Shown: positions 1 to 8,958, numbered from the stretch's first letter. The stretch: 51,957 bases of DNA from RGIG4140 sp045655105 (GCA_045655105.1 JAZOOQ010000015.1:1-51957), one strand, 5' to 3'. Translations and numbers: made by a program. The notes: generated by a model from the letters alone, not told the origin.

Positions 1-58
1 GCCGTCGCGTCTATAAATAGCCGCCGGATTCTTCGAATCCTCCAATCGCCCACCATAT

Positions 59-82
59 AAAAAAACCACCCAGAAGGGTGGC
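59..82 (-). terminator. Rho-independent terminator after tRNA-Thr
   Basis: On the minus strand a 6-bp stem CCACCC/GGGTGG with a TTCT loop is followed by a run of T, directly downstream of the tRNA-Thr gene. On the plus strand it is followed by a shorter T tract (CTTTT), so it may work in both directions. Confidence 0.75.
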
Positions 83-92
83 TTTTAAAAAA

Positions 93-168
<76 letters not shown>

Positions 169-180
169 TTTGTGAGACTA

Positions 181-209
181 TTTATACACGATAAAAAAAA
201 TAAATGCAA
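181..209 (-). promoter_or_regulatory. Promoter of tRNA-Thr
   Basis: On the minus strand TTGCAT (204-209) lies 17 bp from TATAAA (181-186), ending about 12 nt before the tRNA 5' end. Spacing and position fit a sigma70-type promoter. The rest of 210-529 is AT-rich, holds no supportable ORF and shows nothing else I can name except an isolated TATAAT near 406 on the plus strand. Confidence 0.6.
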
Positions 210-529
210 GAGTTTTTTTGAAAGAAAATCAAAAAAAATGCATTTTTTTTAAAAGTGATTGATTTTGTGTGATATTTATTTGTCATTTATCTGTAAATTT
301 CAATGAAATATCTCAATTTTTTGTGTAATTTTAATGATATTCATTGTCGTGCTGTCTTTTTTTGGAGGATAACGCGATTTTTTTTGGTGGGGATTAAAAC
401 CGTGATATAATGAAAAATAATGCAGGACTTTTTAGACGGTAAAAGAAAATTAGAAAGAGATGTTTTTATAATTCAGATTTATCGCTTGTGAACGTGTCAA
501 AACATTTTTTTTGATCTAATTGTTTTAAC

Positions 530-955
530 TCAGCTTGTTCTAATTCGTTTCAATCTTTTTTTTGTTAATGAGTTGCAATAGTCTTGTTCAATTTTAGTAA
601 CTTTTTTGATAAAGAAAAGAGGGACGGCCAACACAGAAAAAAAGATGACAAACATAAAGAAAACAGGATCTGTTTTTTGACAATAATTATAACTTATTGA
701 AATGCTTGAAACAATAAAAAGAATCAAGAGGCATAGATAGGCATGTCTGCGTTTAAATGTTCTAAATCCACCGGTGAAAATGTCAGAAACAAAGTTTGAT
801 TGTTTTTTTGCGATTAAAGCGATGCAAACAAAAGCTGTAATAGGCAAAAAAACAAGGAGAGGCCAACCAAGAATATCACACAGTCCAATAAAAAAAGGTT
901 TGGAAGTTGTTCTTTCTATAGCTGTATTATTTGTTTTTGTGGAGTAGGTGTTCAT
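530..955 (-). CDS. Small integral membrane protein, unknown function
   Basis: A 141-residue protein with no recognised family. Three hydrophobic stretches are visible: about residues 28-50 (GWPLLVFLPITAFVCIALIA), 73-88 (YLCLLILFIVSSISI) and 97-115 (FFMFVIFFSVLAVPLFF). Each is bordered by basic residues, so an inner-membrane protein with three spans is likely. The start is supported by an AGGAG sequence 8 nt upstream. The C-terminus is lysine/arginine-rich. The gene stands alone between the tRNA-Thr region and a divergent large repeat-protein gene. Function cannot be inferred. Confidence 0.7.
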   Translation of the reverse strand: MNTYSTKTNNTAIERTTSKPFFIGLCDILGWPLLVFLPITAFVCIALIAKKQSNFVSDIFTGGFRTFKRRHAYLCLLILFIVSSISISYNYCQKTDPVFFMFVIFFSVLAVPLFFIKKVTKIEQDYCNSLTKKRLKRIRTS

Positions 956-1078
956 TTTTTTTCTCCTGATTAAAAGTGTTTTTTTAATATATCATAAAAT
1001 GAATAAAAGTAAATCTTTTTTATGTTGTTGGTTTAAAGCAATTTTATATCAATAAAATCAATGTGTTATGTGTTACTG

Positions 1079-1107
1079 TTCACAAAAATAAATTTTTGTG
1101 CTATACT
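1079..1107 (+). promoter_or_regulatory. Promoter of the 1490-residue repeat protein
   Basis: TTCACA (1079-1084), a 17-bp spacer and TATACT (1102-1107). It lies inside the longest possible ORF, which begins at 1063, so a transcript from here could not use that early ATG. This supports the later start at 1135/1138 behind AGGAGG. Confidence 0.65.
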
Positions 1108-1137
1108 ATAGATAAGTTATGTTTAGGAGGCTTCATG

Positions 1138-4100
1138 ATGGATATTACAGAAATATATCAAAAAATTTCAGAGCAAAATGGTTCGACATTTGCCCAAATG
1201 CTGCGAAAATATGATAAAAATATTTTAAATATGCCGGCATTGGATGATTTGTTGCAATATGCGGGGAAAGATTTGGTTGGCACGCTTTTCTTTTTAGATA
1301 CGTTAAAAGAAAATAAAGATGCATTTAAAAATCAAGGATTTTGTGGGCACGAGGCTGTTTATTTTGATGATGATTTAATTGAGATTTTTATAAAAAAAGC
1401 TCATGAAATTAGAAAGATGGAAGGTGGTTATCCAAAATCATCTGTGGTGGCTCAAAATATTTTGAAAGAATATATGGATATTCGGCGCGAAAAATTAGCG
1501 ATTGAAAAAGGTGTGTTGCCACAAGACATTAAGAATAATGAGATTTTTGCTGCAACAGAAAGAGAACAAGCTTTAAATTTGGATGTTGAGTTTATCAAAG
1601 AGGGGAATCCATCTTATCTTGTTGGGTATTTGCTCAACACAATGATTTCTAACGAAATTGAATTTTTGAAAAAGAACGGGAAGGGTATTTCTGCCAGAAA
1701 TTTAAATTTAGAGGAAGTGAGGGGCGAACTTTCAGCTTCTTTGGCGAAGTTTATGGGTAAATATCATTATGAGAATGGTAAGTTATATCGGTTTAATCTG
1801 GAAGAAAATGGTGTTTATTTTATGGACAATGCGATGCTGAAGGCTGGTGAGATTGTGCCCATTAACCCTGAAAAATATTTTCAAATTGATGGATTAATTG
1901 TTGATATAAAAACAGGAAAAATTTTAAATCCAGCAGGTGTTGATGCAAAAAAGGTTCAAGCATTACGCGAAAAAATTAAAAATAAATCACTTTTCTTAAA
2001 AGAGGAAAAAAACATTCGCATTTTGTGTGCAAACGAAAAAGAAGTTGCGCTTGTTAAAGAAGGTAAAAGCATGTCTGTTTTTGATCAGGTTTGCAGGTTG
2101 AAAGGACGGGCATTTGCTGAAAGATTAAGACATGAAGACAGTCGCATTTTTGATGTGCCAAAATTAACAGATGTGATTAGATATGCAGATAAAGAATATC
2201 CAGGAAGCTTGATTTTTTATTTGCAATCATTGAAAGAAAAATTGGAAACGGATATTAAATCAGATGTGAATTCGTTAACCCATTTGTTTATGGCTGGATA
2301 TGTGCCTTGTTACACACAGGAATTGACGGATAAATATATTCAACGGGTTAATAAGCTTGTGCCAGTTCGGATTGATGAAGAAGGCAAGAATGATCCTTCT
2401 GTTCCAAAAGAATTGGCCATTCAGTTAGCCGAAGATTATGCAAAAGATAAAAAAATCTTGCTTGCAAAAGAAAGAGGATGTTCTATTGAAGAAATTTCTG
2501 ATTTAGATGTTTTAACCGTGACAAGTGAAACTGAAAAGAACATGATAGCCCCTTATTATGCGCCAGGGGAGGCTATTTGTACTTTGCGTGATTCAACGCG
2601 TCATATATCAAACTATATGATAAATGTGGTGAAAAGAAATGTTGCTGATTTGAGACGTGAAAATTTTAAAAACCCGCGACGAGAAGATGAATATGGCACC
2701 TCAGTTATTTCAATTCAAGTTTCAAAATTACATAATGGTATTTCAATTAAAAACAGATACAATCACACGTTGCGAGATGAAAATCCGGACAATACGTTTA
2801 ACTCAAATCCAGATTATATTTCACCAGGGATGGTTTTATCATTGAAGTCAGAGTTAGGTACCTCATTTGATACAGCACAGGTTGAGATTCCTTATCAGCA
2901 TGTGGTTTATGATGGAACTTGTTTGTTCGGTTATGATTATGAGGTAAATGGTGTTTATTTTTCAAAGGATAATTATTTAAGATATGGCAGCGTGCGTGAT
3001 TTAAAAGAGTGTCATCGTATAGGATGTGGATATTTGACACCTAATGGAGAGATTCTTTTGACCAGTTTGGGAAATGGGGAAGAAGAATTCAAATCCGTGA
3101 TGGAAGAGGAGCTTAAAAATAAGCAAATTCGTTATGAAAAAGATGAAGCAACAGGTTTTTCATATTTATACGCTGATGATAAGTTAGTGGCAAAATTCAA
3201 AGATAATGAGGTTGTTGCACTTCATTTGGCTGAAACAATGGAATTGCCTTATTCATTTTTAAAAGATGCACCTTTGTTGGAAGAGTTGACGGCTAAAAAT
3301 GTGATCTGTGTGGCAAATGAGGCGTTAAAAAATGCCCCTCAATTAAAAAAAGTTGATTTGCCAAATTGTGTTTGTGTCCCTTCATCATTTTTGGAAAATT
3401 TAAATGATGTAAAAATCAATGCTCCATCTGTTTTTGAAAATAACCAGCTTAAAAGTTTTCATGAACGATTGAATTCTTCATTGGATGTTAGTAATTTGGC
3501 ACGATGGGTGCCTGAGGAATTTAAAAATAAAAATGTTAAGCTTAAAATCGTTAATGGATGGAAAACGATTTTGGCAAATGGGGAACCAGTGGCTCGATTG
3601 ACAAATGCAGGTACGATTTATGGGCTTTATTTGAATAATAGCAAAAAATTTCCCCCTCTTTCATTTTATGGTATTGAAGAAATTGTAGCCCCACATGTTG
3701 AAACGATTGATAGATACACCTCATTTTTTGATAGCAAAAATCTAAAACGTGTGGAATTGCCAAACTGTTATTATATTGCATCTGAAGAGGGTAAGGTTCA
3801 CAATGAAGATTGTGTGGTGAATGCCCCTTATATCTATAACAAGGAAGATGGGGTTTTGAGTGGGTGTTTGTTAAAAAAACTTTCCCCTTATATTTCTTTT
3901 CCATATGAAACAGGAATCTTTTTTAACAAGTATTTTAAAGACAAAAACATCAGTTTTGAAAAAGAGGAGCAATTTTCTTATTTGTGTGTTGATGGGCAAA
4001 GAGTTGTTACCTGTGATTTAACGAAAAATCAGATTACTCAATTAAAATTAACTGGATTAGAAGAGTTTGATTTGAAGCTGTTGGAGAATCAATCTTTTGC

Positions 4101-5610
4101 TTTGAAAGAGCTTTCTTTACCTGACACAAAAAGAATTTTGCCGGAAAAAGAGTTTTTGCCAAATTTAGAGTTGATGAATTTGCAAAAATTACATATTCCA
4201 AATGCTGAAAGTTTGGGTGTGAATGGATTTTTTCTTTTGGAGCATGTTGAGTTAAACCCTGATGATTATAATAAAGAAAAGCTAGAAAAAAATGGTGTTC
4301 ATTTTTTTGAAGATATAGTGCTTGATTTGAATTTAAAACGATTTATTTCTCAAAAATCTTACCTAAAAAATTTTTGTTCAATGTTGAATGAAAATATTAG
4401 TTTGGGTCTAGGATATAATCTTGAAAATGGGAGATTGAATGTCTTAAAAACAGATGACGGGATCTGCAAAGTTTTGTTGAATAATCAGCTGATGTCTGAA
4501 TTAGAAAATGGGTCTTTTAAAAAACTTGATTTGTCATATATTCAAAAAATGGGACCATCTGTCATTGGATATTCAAGAGATCTTGAAGAATTAAAAATGG
4601 ATAATTTGCAAGAGATGGGTCCTGGCAATATGAATTATATTTCTGTTGAAAAAATTCATTTCCCAAAATTAAAAAATATTGGAGATGATTGTTTTAATTC
4701 TTTTAATGGGAAGGAAATCTCTTTGCCCGAGGTTAAAACGATTGGTAAGGCCTCTTTTTGCGGAGAAGGAGAGGGTAAAAAAGTTTTGTTGCCAAATTTG
4801 GCTGAAGCTGATTTATCAACGTGTTTTTCGGATCAAGGTGTTTTTTCAGGAATGGAAATTGAAACAAATTATTTTAAAGATAATCAATGTGTTGTTTTTG
4901 GTGAGGTGATTGTTAATTTGCATCAAAATAAGATTATTGTGCCGTCAAGAGATACACATAATAAATTTGAAAAAATGTTGGCACAAGAAACAGATTCTTG
5001 CAAATTAAGAATTGAAGAAAAAGATGGAATTGCTTTTTTATATAGCGATGAACGGCCATTGATGCGGTTGGAAAATGGAAAAATAACAGGTCTTTATCTT
5101 GAAAAAGCTCAAACAATCAACCTGAATGTGCCGTTAAAGGGGTTAAAAGAAGTTGTCGCAAAAAATGCCACAAAAATTGAGCAAACAAGCTCATATTTAT
5201 CAGCGCTTGAACGGCTTGAAGCAAATCATGTTGAGGAGATGTCAGATAATTGTTTGAATAGGATGATAAATTTGAAAGAAATTTCTCTTCCTAATTTGAA
5301 AAAAATGGGAGATAACTGTTGTGTTGATCTTAAAAAAACTTTAGTTTTGAAGTTTAATCAGTTGAAAGAATGCGGTAAAGGATGTTTTGTTAATATGCCT
5401 TTATTAAAAGAGTTTTCAGCCATCTATTTGGAAAAAGCTGGTGAGGGTTCTTTTGAACAAACACCCCAGTTGAAGCATATGAATACGCCATTTTTGCAAA
5501 ATAGGTTAGCTTTGTTAAAAGATCATCCCGAAAAACGCCGCTTGCTTAAAAGCATGAGAAAAAGACCGTTTTTCTCACACATCAATCATGCTGGTTTTTT
5601 GGCAAAATAA
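1138..5610 (+). CDS. Giant BspA/LRR_5-like repeat protein with internal duplications
   Basis: About 1490 residues, with no signal peptide or membrane span. The start at 1138 is chosen because AGGAGG (1125-1130) is 7 nt upstream and the promoter lies inside the longer ORF; ATG 1135 is an alternative. The N-terminal half holds two diverged copies of one domain (FAQMLRKYDKNIL... near residue 18 and FAERLRHEDSRIF... near 325), each followed by a segment containing NGVYF. From about residue 660 there are five units. Each opens with a short beta-like stretch (pattern LY.D...V.RL.NG.I.GLYL) near 3130, 3541, 3955, 4435 and 5008, followed by irregular leucine-rich repeats with phrases such as LKKVDLPN and LPNLKKMGDNC, typical of BspA-type LRR_5 proteins. 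A cytoplasmic scaffold or a secreted host-interaction protein are both possible; the function is unknown. Confidence 0.8.
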   Translation: MDITEIYQKISEQNGSTFAQMLRKYDKNILNMPALDDLLQYAGKDLVGTLFFLDTLKENKDAFKNQGFCGHEAVYFDDDLIEIFIKKAHEIRKMEGGYPKSSVVAQNILKEYMDIRREKLAIEKGVLPQDIKNNEIFAATEREQALNLDVEFIKEGNPSYLVGYLLNTMISNEIEFLKKNGKGISARNLNLEEVRGELSASLAKFMGKYHYENGKLYRFNLEENGVYFMDNAMLKAGEIVPINPEKYFQIDGLIVDIKTGKILNPAGVDAKKVQALREKIKNKSLFLKEEKNIRILCANEKEVALVKEGKSMSVFDQVCRLKGRAFAERLRHEDSRIFDVPKLTDVIRYADKEYPGSLIFYLQSLKEKLETDIKSDVNSLTHLFMAGYVPCYTQELTDKYIQRVNKLVPVRIDEEGKNDPSVPKELAIQLAEDYAKDKKILLAKERGCSIEEISDLDVLTVTSETEKNMIAPYYAPGEAICTLRDSTRHISNYMINVVKRNVADLRRENFKNPRREDEYGTSVISIQVSKLHNGISIKNRYNHTLRDENPDNTFNSNPDYISPGMVLSLKSELGTSFDTAQVEIPYQHVVYDGTCLFGYDYEVNGVYFSKDNYLRYGSVRDLKECHRIGCGYLTPNGEILLTSLGNGEEEFKSVMEEELKNKQIRYEKDEATGFSYLYADDKLVAKFKDNEVVALHLAETMELPYSFLKDAPLLEELTAKNVICVANEALKNAPQLKKVDLPNCVCVPSSFLENLNDVKINAPSVFENNQLKSFHERLNSSLDVSNLARWVPEEFKNKNVKLKIVNGWKTILANGEPVARLTNAGTIYGLYLNNSKKFPPLSFYGIEEIVAPHVETIDRYTSFFDSKNLKRVELPNCYYIASEEGKVHNEDCVVNAPYIYNKEDGVLSGCLLKKLSPYISFPYETGIFFNKYFKDKNISFEKEEQFSYLCVDGQRVVTCDLTKNQITQLKLTGLEEFDLKLLENQSFALKELSLPDTKRILPEKEFLPNLELMNLQKLHIPNAESLGVNGFFLLEHVELNPDDYNKEKLEKNGVHFFEDIVLDLNLKRFISQKSYLKNFCSMLNENISLGLGYNLENGRLNVLKTDDGICKVLLNNQLMSELENGSFKKLDLSYIQKMGPSVIGYSRDLEELKMDNLQEMGPGNMNYISVEKIHFPKLKNIGDDCFNSFNGKEISLPEVKTIGKASFCGEGEGKKVLLPNLAEADLSTCFSDQGVFSGMEIETNYFKDNQCVVFGEVIVNLHQNKIIVPSRDTHNKFEKMLAQETDSCKLRIEEKDGIAFLYSDERPLMRLENGKITGLYLEKAQTINLNVPLKGLKEVVAKNATKIEQTSSYLSALERLEANHVEEMSDNCLNRMINLKEISLPNLKKMGDNCCVDLKKTLVLKFNQLKECGKGCFVNMPLLKEFSAIYLEKAGEGSFEQTPQLKHMNTPFLQNRLALLKDHPEKRRLLKSMRKRPFFSHINHAGFLAK

Positions 5611-5628
5611 ATTAAACAGGGTTTGTCA

Positions 5629-6246
5629 TCAATCTCTTTGACGGGGTTTTGCAAGAAATAAACCTGATTGCTCATGAAACTTGGCATTAAATCCATTTTT
5701 GTTAAAGCAATCGAGCCACCATTTTTGGCTTTTAATTACACGGGGGCCAACTGTGCTTGCGCGATATTCTGTGCCTCCTGCTTTTTCATCATCTTCGGTT
5801 GTTAAATGAATAGCAACAAGCATTTTTGTTGATTTAAATTTATCTAAAACAGCGGGGATTTCTTCTTCTTTAACACAGGTGAGCACTTCATTGCAATAAA
5901 CAAGATCATGATTAATTGGTTGTTCATACTCTAAAATAGAGCCAACTGTTACATTTGGATGAACTGGTTTATATTCTTTGATATCAATGCCGTTAACGCG
6001 CATGCCCATTTCTTCTGCTTGAACTAATAGTTGGCCATTGGCGCAGCCACAATCAAAAAATGACATGGGTTTTTCACCCAGTTCTTCTTGATATAAATTT
6101 GTGATTTTACTTAATGGTTGCGTGTAAATAATCCACCAACAACGGTTTTTTCTGTCCCACGCGTTATAGGTGTATGGGCATTTTATTTCATAATAAGATT
6201 TTTCTTTTTTTATTTGTTTAAATAATTTTTTAAAAAAATTAAACAT
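5629..6246 (-). CDS. Class I SAM-dependent methyltransferase-like protein
   Basis: A 205-residue protein. Motif I of Rossmann methyltransferases is visible as FFDCGCANGQLL near residue 64, followed by NGIDI, the acidic end of strand beta2 that usually contacts the SAM ribose. A later DLVYCNEVL segment fits motif IV/post-I of the fold. The N-terminus is basic and aromatic (FNFFKKLFKQIKK), perhaps contacting membrane or nucleic acid. The substrate cannot be read. The gene converges on the large repeat-protein gene with only 18 nt between stops and no clear terminator. Confidence 0.75.
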   Translation of the reverse strand: MFNFFKKLFKQIKKEKSYYEIKCPYTYNAWDRKNRCWWIIYTQPLSKITNLYQEELGEKPMSFFDCGCANGQLLVQAEEMGMRVNGIDIKEYKPVHPNVTVGSILEYEQPINHDLVYCNEVLTCVKEEEIPAVLDKFKSTKMLVAIHLTTEDDEKAGGTEYRASTVGPRVIKSQKWWLDCFNKNGFNAKFHEQSGLFLAKPRQRD

Positions 6247-6336
6247 TGGAATTTTGTTACCTTTATTAAAATTCCCTATCTTTGTTGGCGTTTATAATAT
6301 CATATTTTTCAATAAATTTCAATGAAAATAAACAAA

Positions 6337-6391
6337 AAAATGATGCCTTTGGTTTAGGTGTTTAATTTGTTATAAATCTTTTTTGTGACAA
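6337..6391 (+). repeat. 55-bp direct repeat, copy 1 (upstream element)
   Basis: Starts AAAATGATGCCTTTGGTTTA and ends TTTTTTGTGACAA. A nearly identical copy lies at 6766-6821 (one A/G change and one extra T in a T run). Each copy sits in the intergenic region upstream of a plus-strand gene (6507 and 6910). The intergenic stretch 6247-6506 contains nothing else recognisable apart from the Shine-Dalgarno sequence of the next gene. Confidence 0.85.
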
Positions 6392-6506
6392 AGCAAACAA
6401 ATTTTATTTTAAGTAATGGGTGGAAAACAGTTGCTTGTTTTTTTAATTGGTTAATGGTAAAAAAACATATAAAACAAACTAAAGTAAATAAAAGGAGTTA
6501 TGTTAA

Positions 6507-6737
6507 ATGGCGTTTTTTGAATTTTTAAAAAACTTGTTTTCGCCTGAATCAAAGGAAAAACAATCCGTTTTGGATAATATAAAAGATGCTTTGGCGATTT
6601 TGGATGCTGAAAATTTGAAGAATAACATTGTTTTGCAAGAAGAAAAGATTGATTCTTTACCTAAAAGCGCAAAAGAAGAGGAAGAAGACTTGGCAGCTTT
6701 AGAGGTGGTTGATGAAGAGGAAGAATTTTTTATGTGA
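6507..6737 (+). CDS. Small acidic protein, unknown
   Basis: A 76-residue protein. The N-terminus is amphipathic (FFEFLKNLFSPE), the middle helical, and the C-terminus a glutamate/aspartate-rich tail (KEEEEDLAALEVVDEEEE). An AAGGAG Shine-Dalgarno lies 9 nt before the ATG; an earlier ATG at 6500 is in another frame. No family is recognised. It lies between the two copies of a 55-bp repeat and may share regulation with the following gene. Probably real, given the ribosome binding site and compact fit. Confidence 0.6.
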   Translation: MAFFEFLKNLFSPESKEKQSVLDNIKDALAILDAENLKNNIVLQEEKIDSLPKSAKEEEEDLAALEVVDEEEEFFM

Positions 6738-6765
6738 TTTAAAATAAATGTTTTTTAACATCTTG

Positions 6766-6821
6766 AAAATGATGCCTTTGGTTTGGGTGTTTAATTTGTT
6801 ATAAATCTTTTTTTGTGACAA
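6766..6821 (+). repeat. 55-bp direct repeat, copy 2 (upstream element)
   Basis: Second copy of the element at 6337-6391, 56 bp here because of one additional T. Its end lies about 26 bp upstream of the -35 box of the next gene, a position typical of an activator site or UP-like region. Confidence 0.85.
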
Positions 6822-6846
6822 GATAATTTGCTTTTAAATAATTTTT

Positions 6847-6875
6847 TTGACAGGGTTTTGAACCTATGGTATAAT
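6847..6875 (+). promoter_or_regulatory. Consensus promoter of the YwqK-like gene
   Basis: TTGACA (6847-6852), a 17-bp spacer and TATAAT (6870-6875): a perfect match to the sigma70 consensus, 35 nt before the start codon of the exported repeat protein. Confidence 0.85.
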
Positions 6876-6909
6876 GATAAAATATCAGTGGTTTATCAAG
6901 GAGTTTTAA

Positions 6910-7458
6910 ATGAAAAAAGGATTATTTGTTTTTTTATTAATGTTTTGCTGTTCATTTTCAGCCATGGCAAAGGTTTATAACTCAGGCGATCTTTCCCTAT
7001 GTGATGATAAAATGTGTGAACAATCAGGAGATTTAGCGAATGGTATTTTAAAAGAATATCATGAAAATGGAAATTTAGCATTTGAAGTGCCTTATAAAAA
7101 TGGAGCGAGAGAGGGAATTGCAAAAAGGTATTATAAAAATGGAAATTTAGCATTTGAAGAGCCTTGGAAAAATGGAGTGAGAGAGGGAATTGCAAAAGAT
7201 TATTATGAAAATGGGAATTTGTGGATAGAAACACTCTATAAAAATGACAAGAAAGATGGCATAAGTAAAGCATATTATGAAAATGGAAAATTAAAAAGTG
7301 AAGCTATTTTTAAAGAGGGAGAGGCGATTTCTGGTTTTATATATAATGAGGAAACTGGTGAAAAGAGGGAAATGTCTGAAAAAGATTTGGATTTTTTGAT
7401 GGGGCGCTTTCGAATAACAGGATCTTCTGTTAAGGATAAAACTCGTAATTTTTTTTAA
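6910..7458 (+). CDS. Exported MORN_2/YwqK-type repeat protein
   Basis: A 182-residue protein. Residues 1-20 form a signal peptide (basic MKK, hydrophobic core, SAMA cleavage motif). The body consists of about four tandem 23-24-residue units of the pattern YY.NGNL.FE..YKNG.REGIAK, the MORN_2 variant found in YwqK family proteins. Units two and three are almost identical at DNA level (72-bp period, about 7060-7200), pointing to recent duplication. Similar proteins in other bacteria are called antitoxin-like, but no toxin partner is evident here. A periplasmic or surface location is expected. AAGGAG lies 7 nt before the ATG and a consensus promoter lies upstream. Confidence 0.85.
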   Translation: MKKGLFVFLLMFCCSFSAMAKVYNSGDLSLCDDKMCEQSGDLANGILKEYHENGNLAFEVPYKNGAREGIAKRYYKNGNLAFEEPWKNGVREGIAKDYYENGNLWIETLYKNDKKDGISKAYYENGKLKSEAIFKEGEAISGFIYNEETGEKREMSEKDLDFLMGRFRITGSSVKDKTRNFF

Positions 7459-7523
7459 TACGATAAAAAATATTGTTTAACATATTGATTTTAAAGTTGT
7501 TATTTGCGCGCAATTTTTAATTA

Positions 7524-7552
7524 TTGTTAAAAATCGAAAAATATGCTACAAT
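7524..7552 (+). promoter_or_regulatory. Promoter of the HExxH peptidase-like gene
   Basis: TTGTTA (7524-7529), 17 bp and TACAAT (7547-7552), 30 nt upstream of the ATG at 7582, with GGAGG between. Confidence 0.6.
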
Positions 7553-7581
7553 AAATCTATTGGTTTTAGAAGGAGGGGACT

Positions 7582-8958
7582 ATGGAAAATTCAATGGATT
7601 GTGTGTTGGTGCGTTTTGGGTTGCCTGTCTTAAGTGAAGAAGAGCAAAGAAAAGTTGCGTTTGCTGAAAAAGTTTTGCAAGATGCTGTTAAAAGTTCTTT
7701 ATCGAGGAAAATGGTAAAAGCTTTTTATACAGCAAAAGATATTAGAGAATTTCGAAAGTTGGTTGCTCAAAAGAAAAAGGCAAAAGAATTGCCGTTAAAA
7801 GACTTTTTAGCATTAGATCCAAAGGATTTGACACCTGAAGAAAAAATGATTCAATCGGCTTTATCATTTTTATATGAGCAAAATGATCAAACGCCACCTA
7901 TTTACAAATCTTTTCCTAAAAGAGATAAACCACTTGTAATTGATTGCACTGTTGAGGTTGATAAATATGCCGGCATATATATGACAGATCTCAATGAAAT
8001 CCATTTAAAAGGAAAAGGAAAAAAATTATCCCGCGTTCTTGAAATACTTGCACATGAATTAAAGCATGCAGAACAACATATCGGTATTGATGGCTTAGAA
8101 TTAAATAATTATCAAAAACAACAGTTGCATTTTTTAGATGAAGCGTTGGCATATGCGTGTGATAAATTTGTGTTAGATAGGTATTATAAAGAATTTCCAG
8201 AAGAAAGACGCGAAAAATCCATTTTAGAAAGATTGTTTGGCTCTCCAGAACTAGATGAATTTGAAGGGGATATGTCATCAAAATGGGTGGCTGATCATGT
8301 GATGAATTTTATGTATTCAGATGTTTCTTTAAATTATAAAAATAGATATGATGAAGATTTGCCAATTTTATATACAGATAAGGGGTTAACAAGCATTCCA
8401 GATGCTTTTGGCGTTGATAAAAAAGATATGGTGTCTGTTATAAAAGCGTTGGATTCATTTGTTTCAAAAAAAGCAATAACGCCGTTGGGTATTTTAATAC
8501 AAGCCGTTGCAAATGAAGATAGCAAAAAAGTAACAAGAATTTGCAACGCCAAAAACAGCCAAAAAGAATATGCGATTGATCAAGAGGAGTTAAGGGTTTT
8601 TATTGAAAGTTCCTGTGTGAATAATGCATCGGCTTTTAAAGCGATTATGGAAAGTAATCGCTTTGAAAAAGATGATTTTGCTGATTTTATGAGCAGTGTG
8701 TTGCATGTTTCAGATGAGGAAGTGTTAACAGAGTCTATTAAAGAAAATCGCTTGAAAAATTTTGAATTGCTTATCACCAAAACTGATGATAAAGGAAAGC
8801 CATTGTTTTCAAATAAAACGCTTAAAAAAATATTTTCTTTAATTGAAGAAACGGCTTTTAATGAGAGGGAAATCGCCCTTCAAAAAGAGGCTGAAAAAAT
8901 ATTAAATAAAGTGATAACAAAACCAATAAAAAAAATGGGTAAAGGTCCAAGAGAATAA
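7582..8958 (+). CDS. Putative zinc metallopeptidase-like protein (DUF6782-like)
   Basis: A 458-residue protein without signal peptide. An HExxH zinc-binding helix is visible as HELKH at residues 158-162, within the hydrophobic context ILAHELKHAEQ. About 25 residues later LDEALAYACD (D186/E187) supplies a plausible third zinc ligand. This arrangement resembles the DUF6782 putative metallopeptidases. The segment before the motif contains a short strand-rich part (VDKYAGIYMTDLNEIHL), as is common in such folds. The C-terminal 200 residues are helical and recall degenerate ankyrin-like repeats (SKKVTRICNAKN..., NASAFKAIMESN...). GGAGG precedes the ATG. Cytoplasmic or secreted by a non-Sec route; substrate unknown. 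Confidence 0.7.
   Translation: MENSMDCVLVRFGLPVLSEEEQRKVAFAEKVLQDAVKSSLSRKMVKAFYTAKDIREFRKLVAQKKKAKELPLKDFLALDPKDLTPEEKMIQSALSFLYEQNDQTPPIYKSFPKRDKPLVIDCTVEVDKYAGIYMTDLNEIHLKGKGKKLSRVLEILAHELKHAEQHIGIDGLELNNYQKQQLHFLDEALAYACDKFVLDRYYKEFPEERREKSILERLFGSPELDEFEGDMSSKWVADHVMNFMYSDVSLNYKNRYDEDLPILYTDKGLTSIPDAFGVDKKDMVSVIKALDSFVSKKAITPLGILIQAVANEDSKKVTRICNAKNSQKEYAIDQEELRVFIESSCVNNASAFKAIMESNRFEKDDFADFMSSVLHVSDEEVLTESIKENRLKNFELLITKTDDKGKPLFSNKTLKKIFSLIEETAFNEREIALQKEAEKILNKVITKPIKKMGKGPRE

Noticed and set aside
20..55. Partial tRNA or tmRNA 3' end on the plus strand
   Set aside because: The CCA-like end and TTCGAAT are present, but the T stem cannot pair and the acceptor register is one base off, so I do not annotate it as a tRNA.
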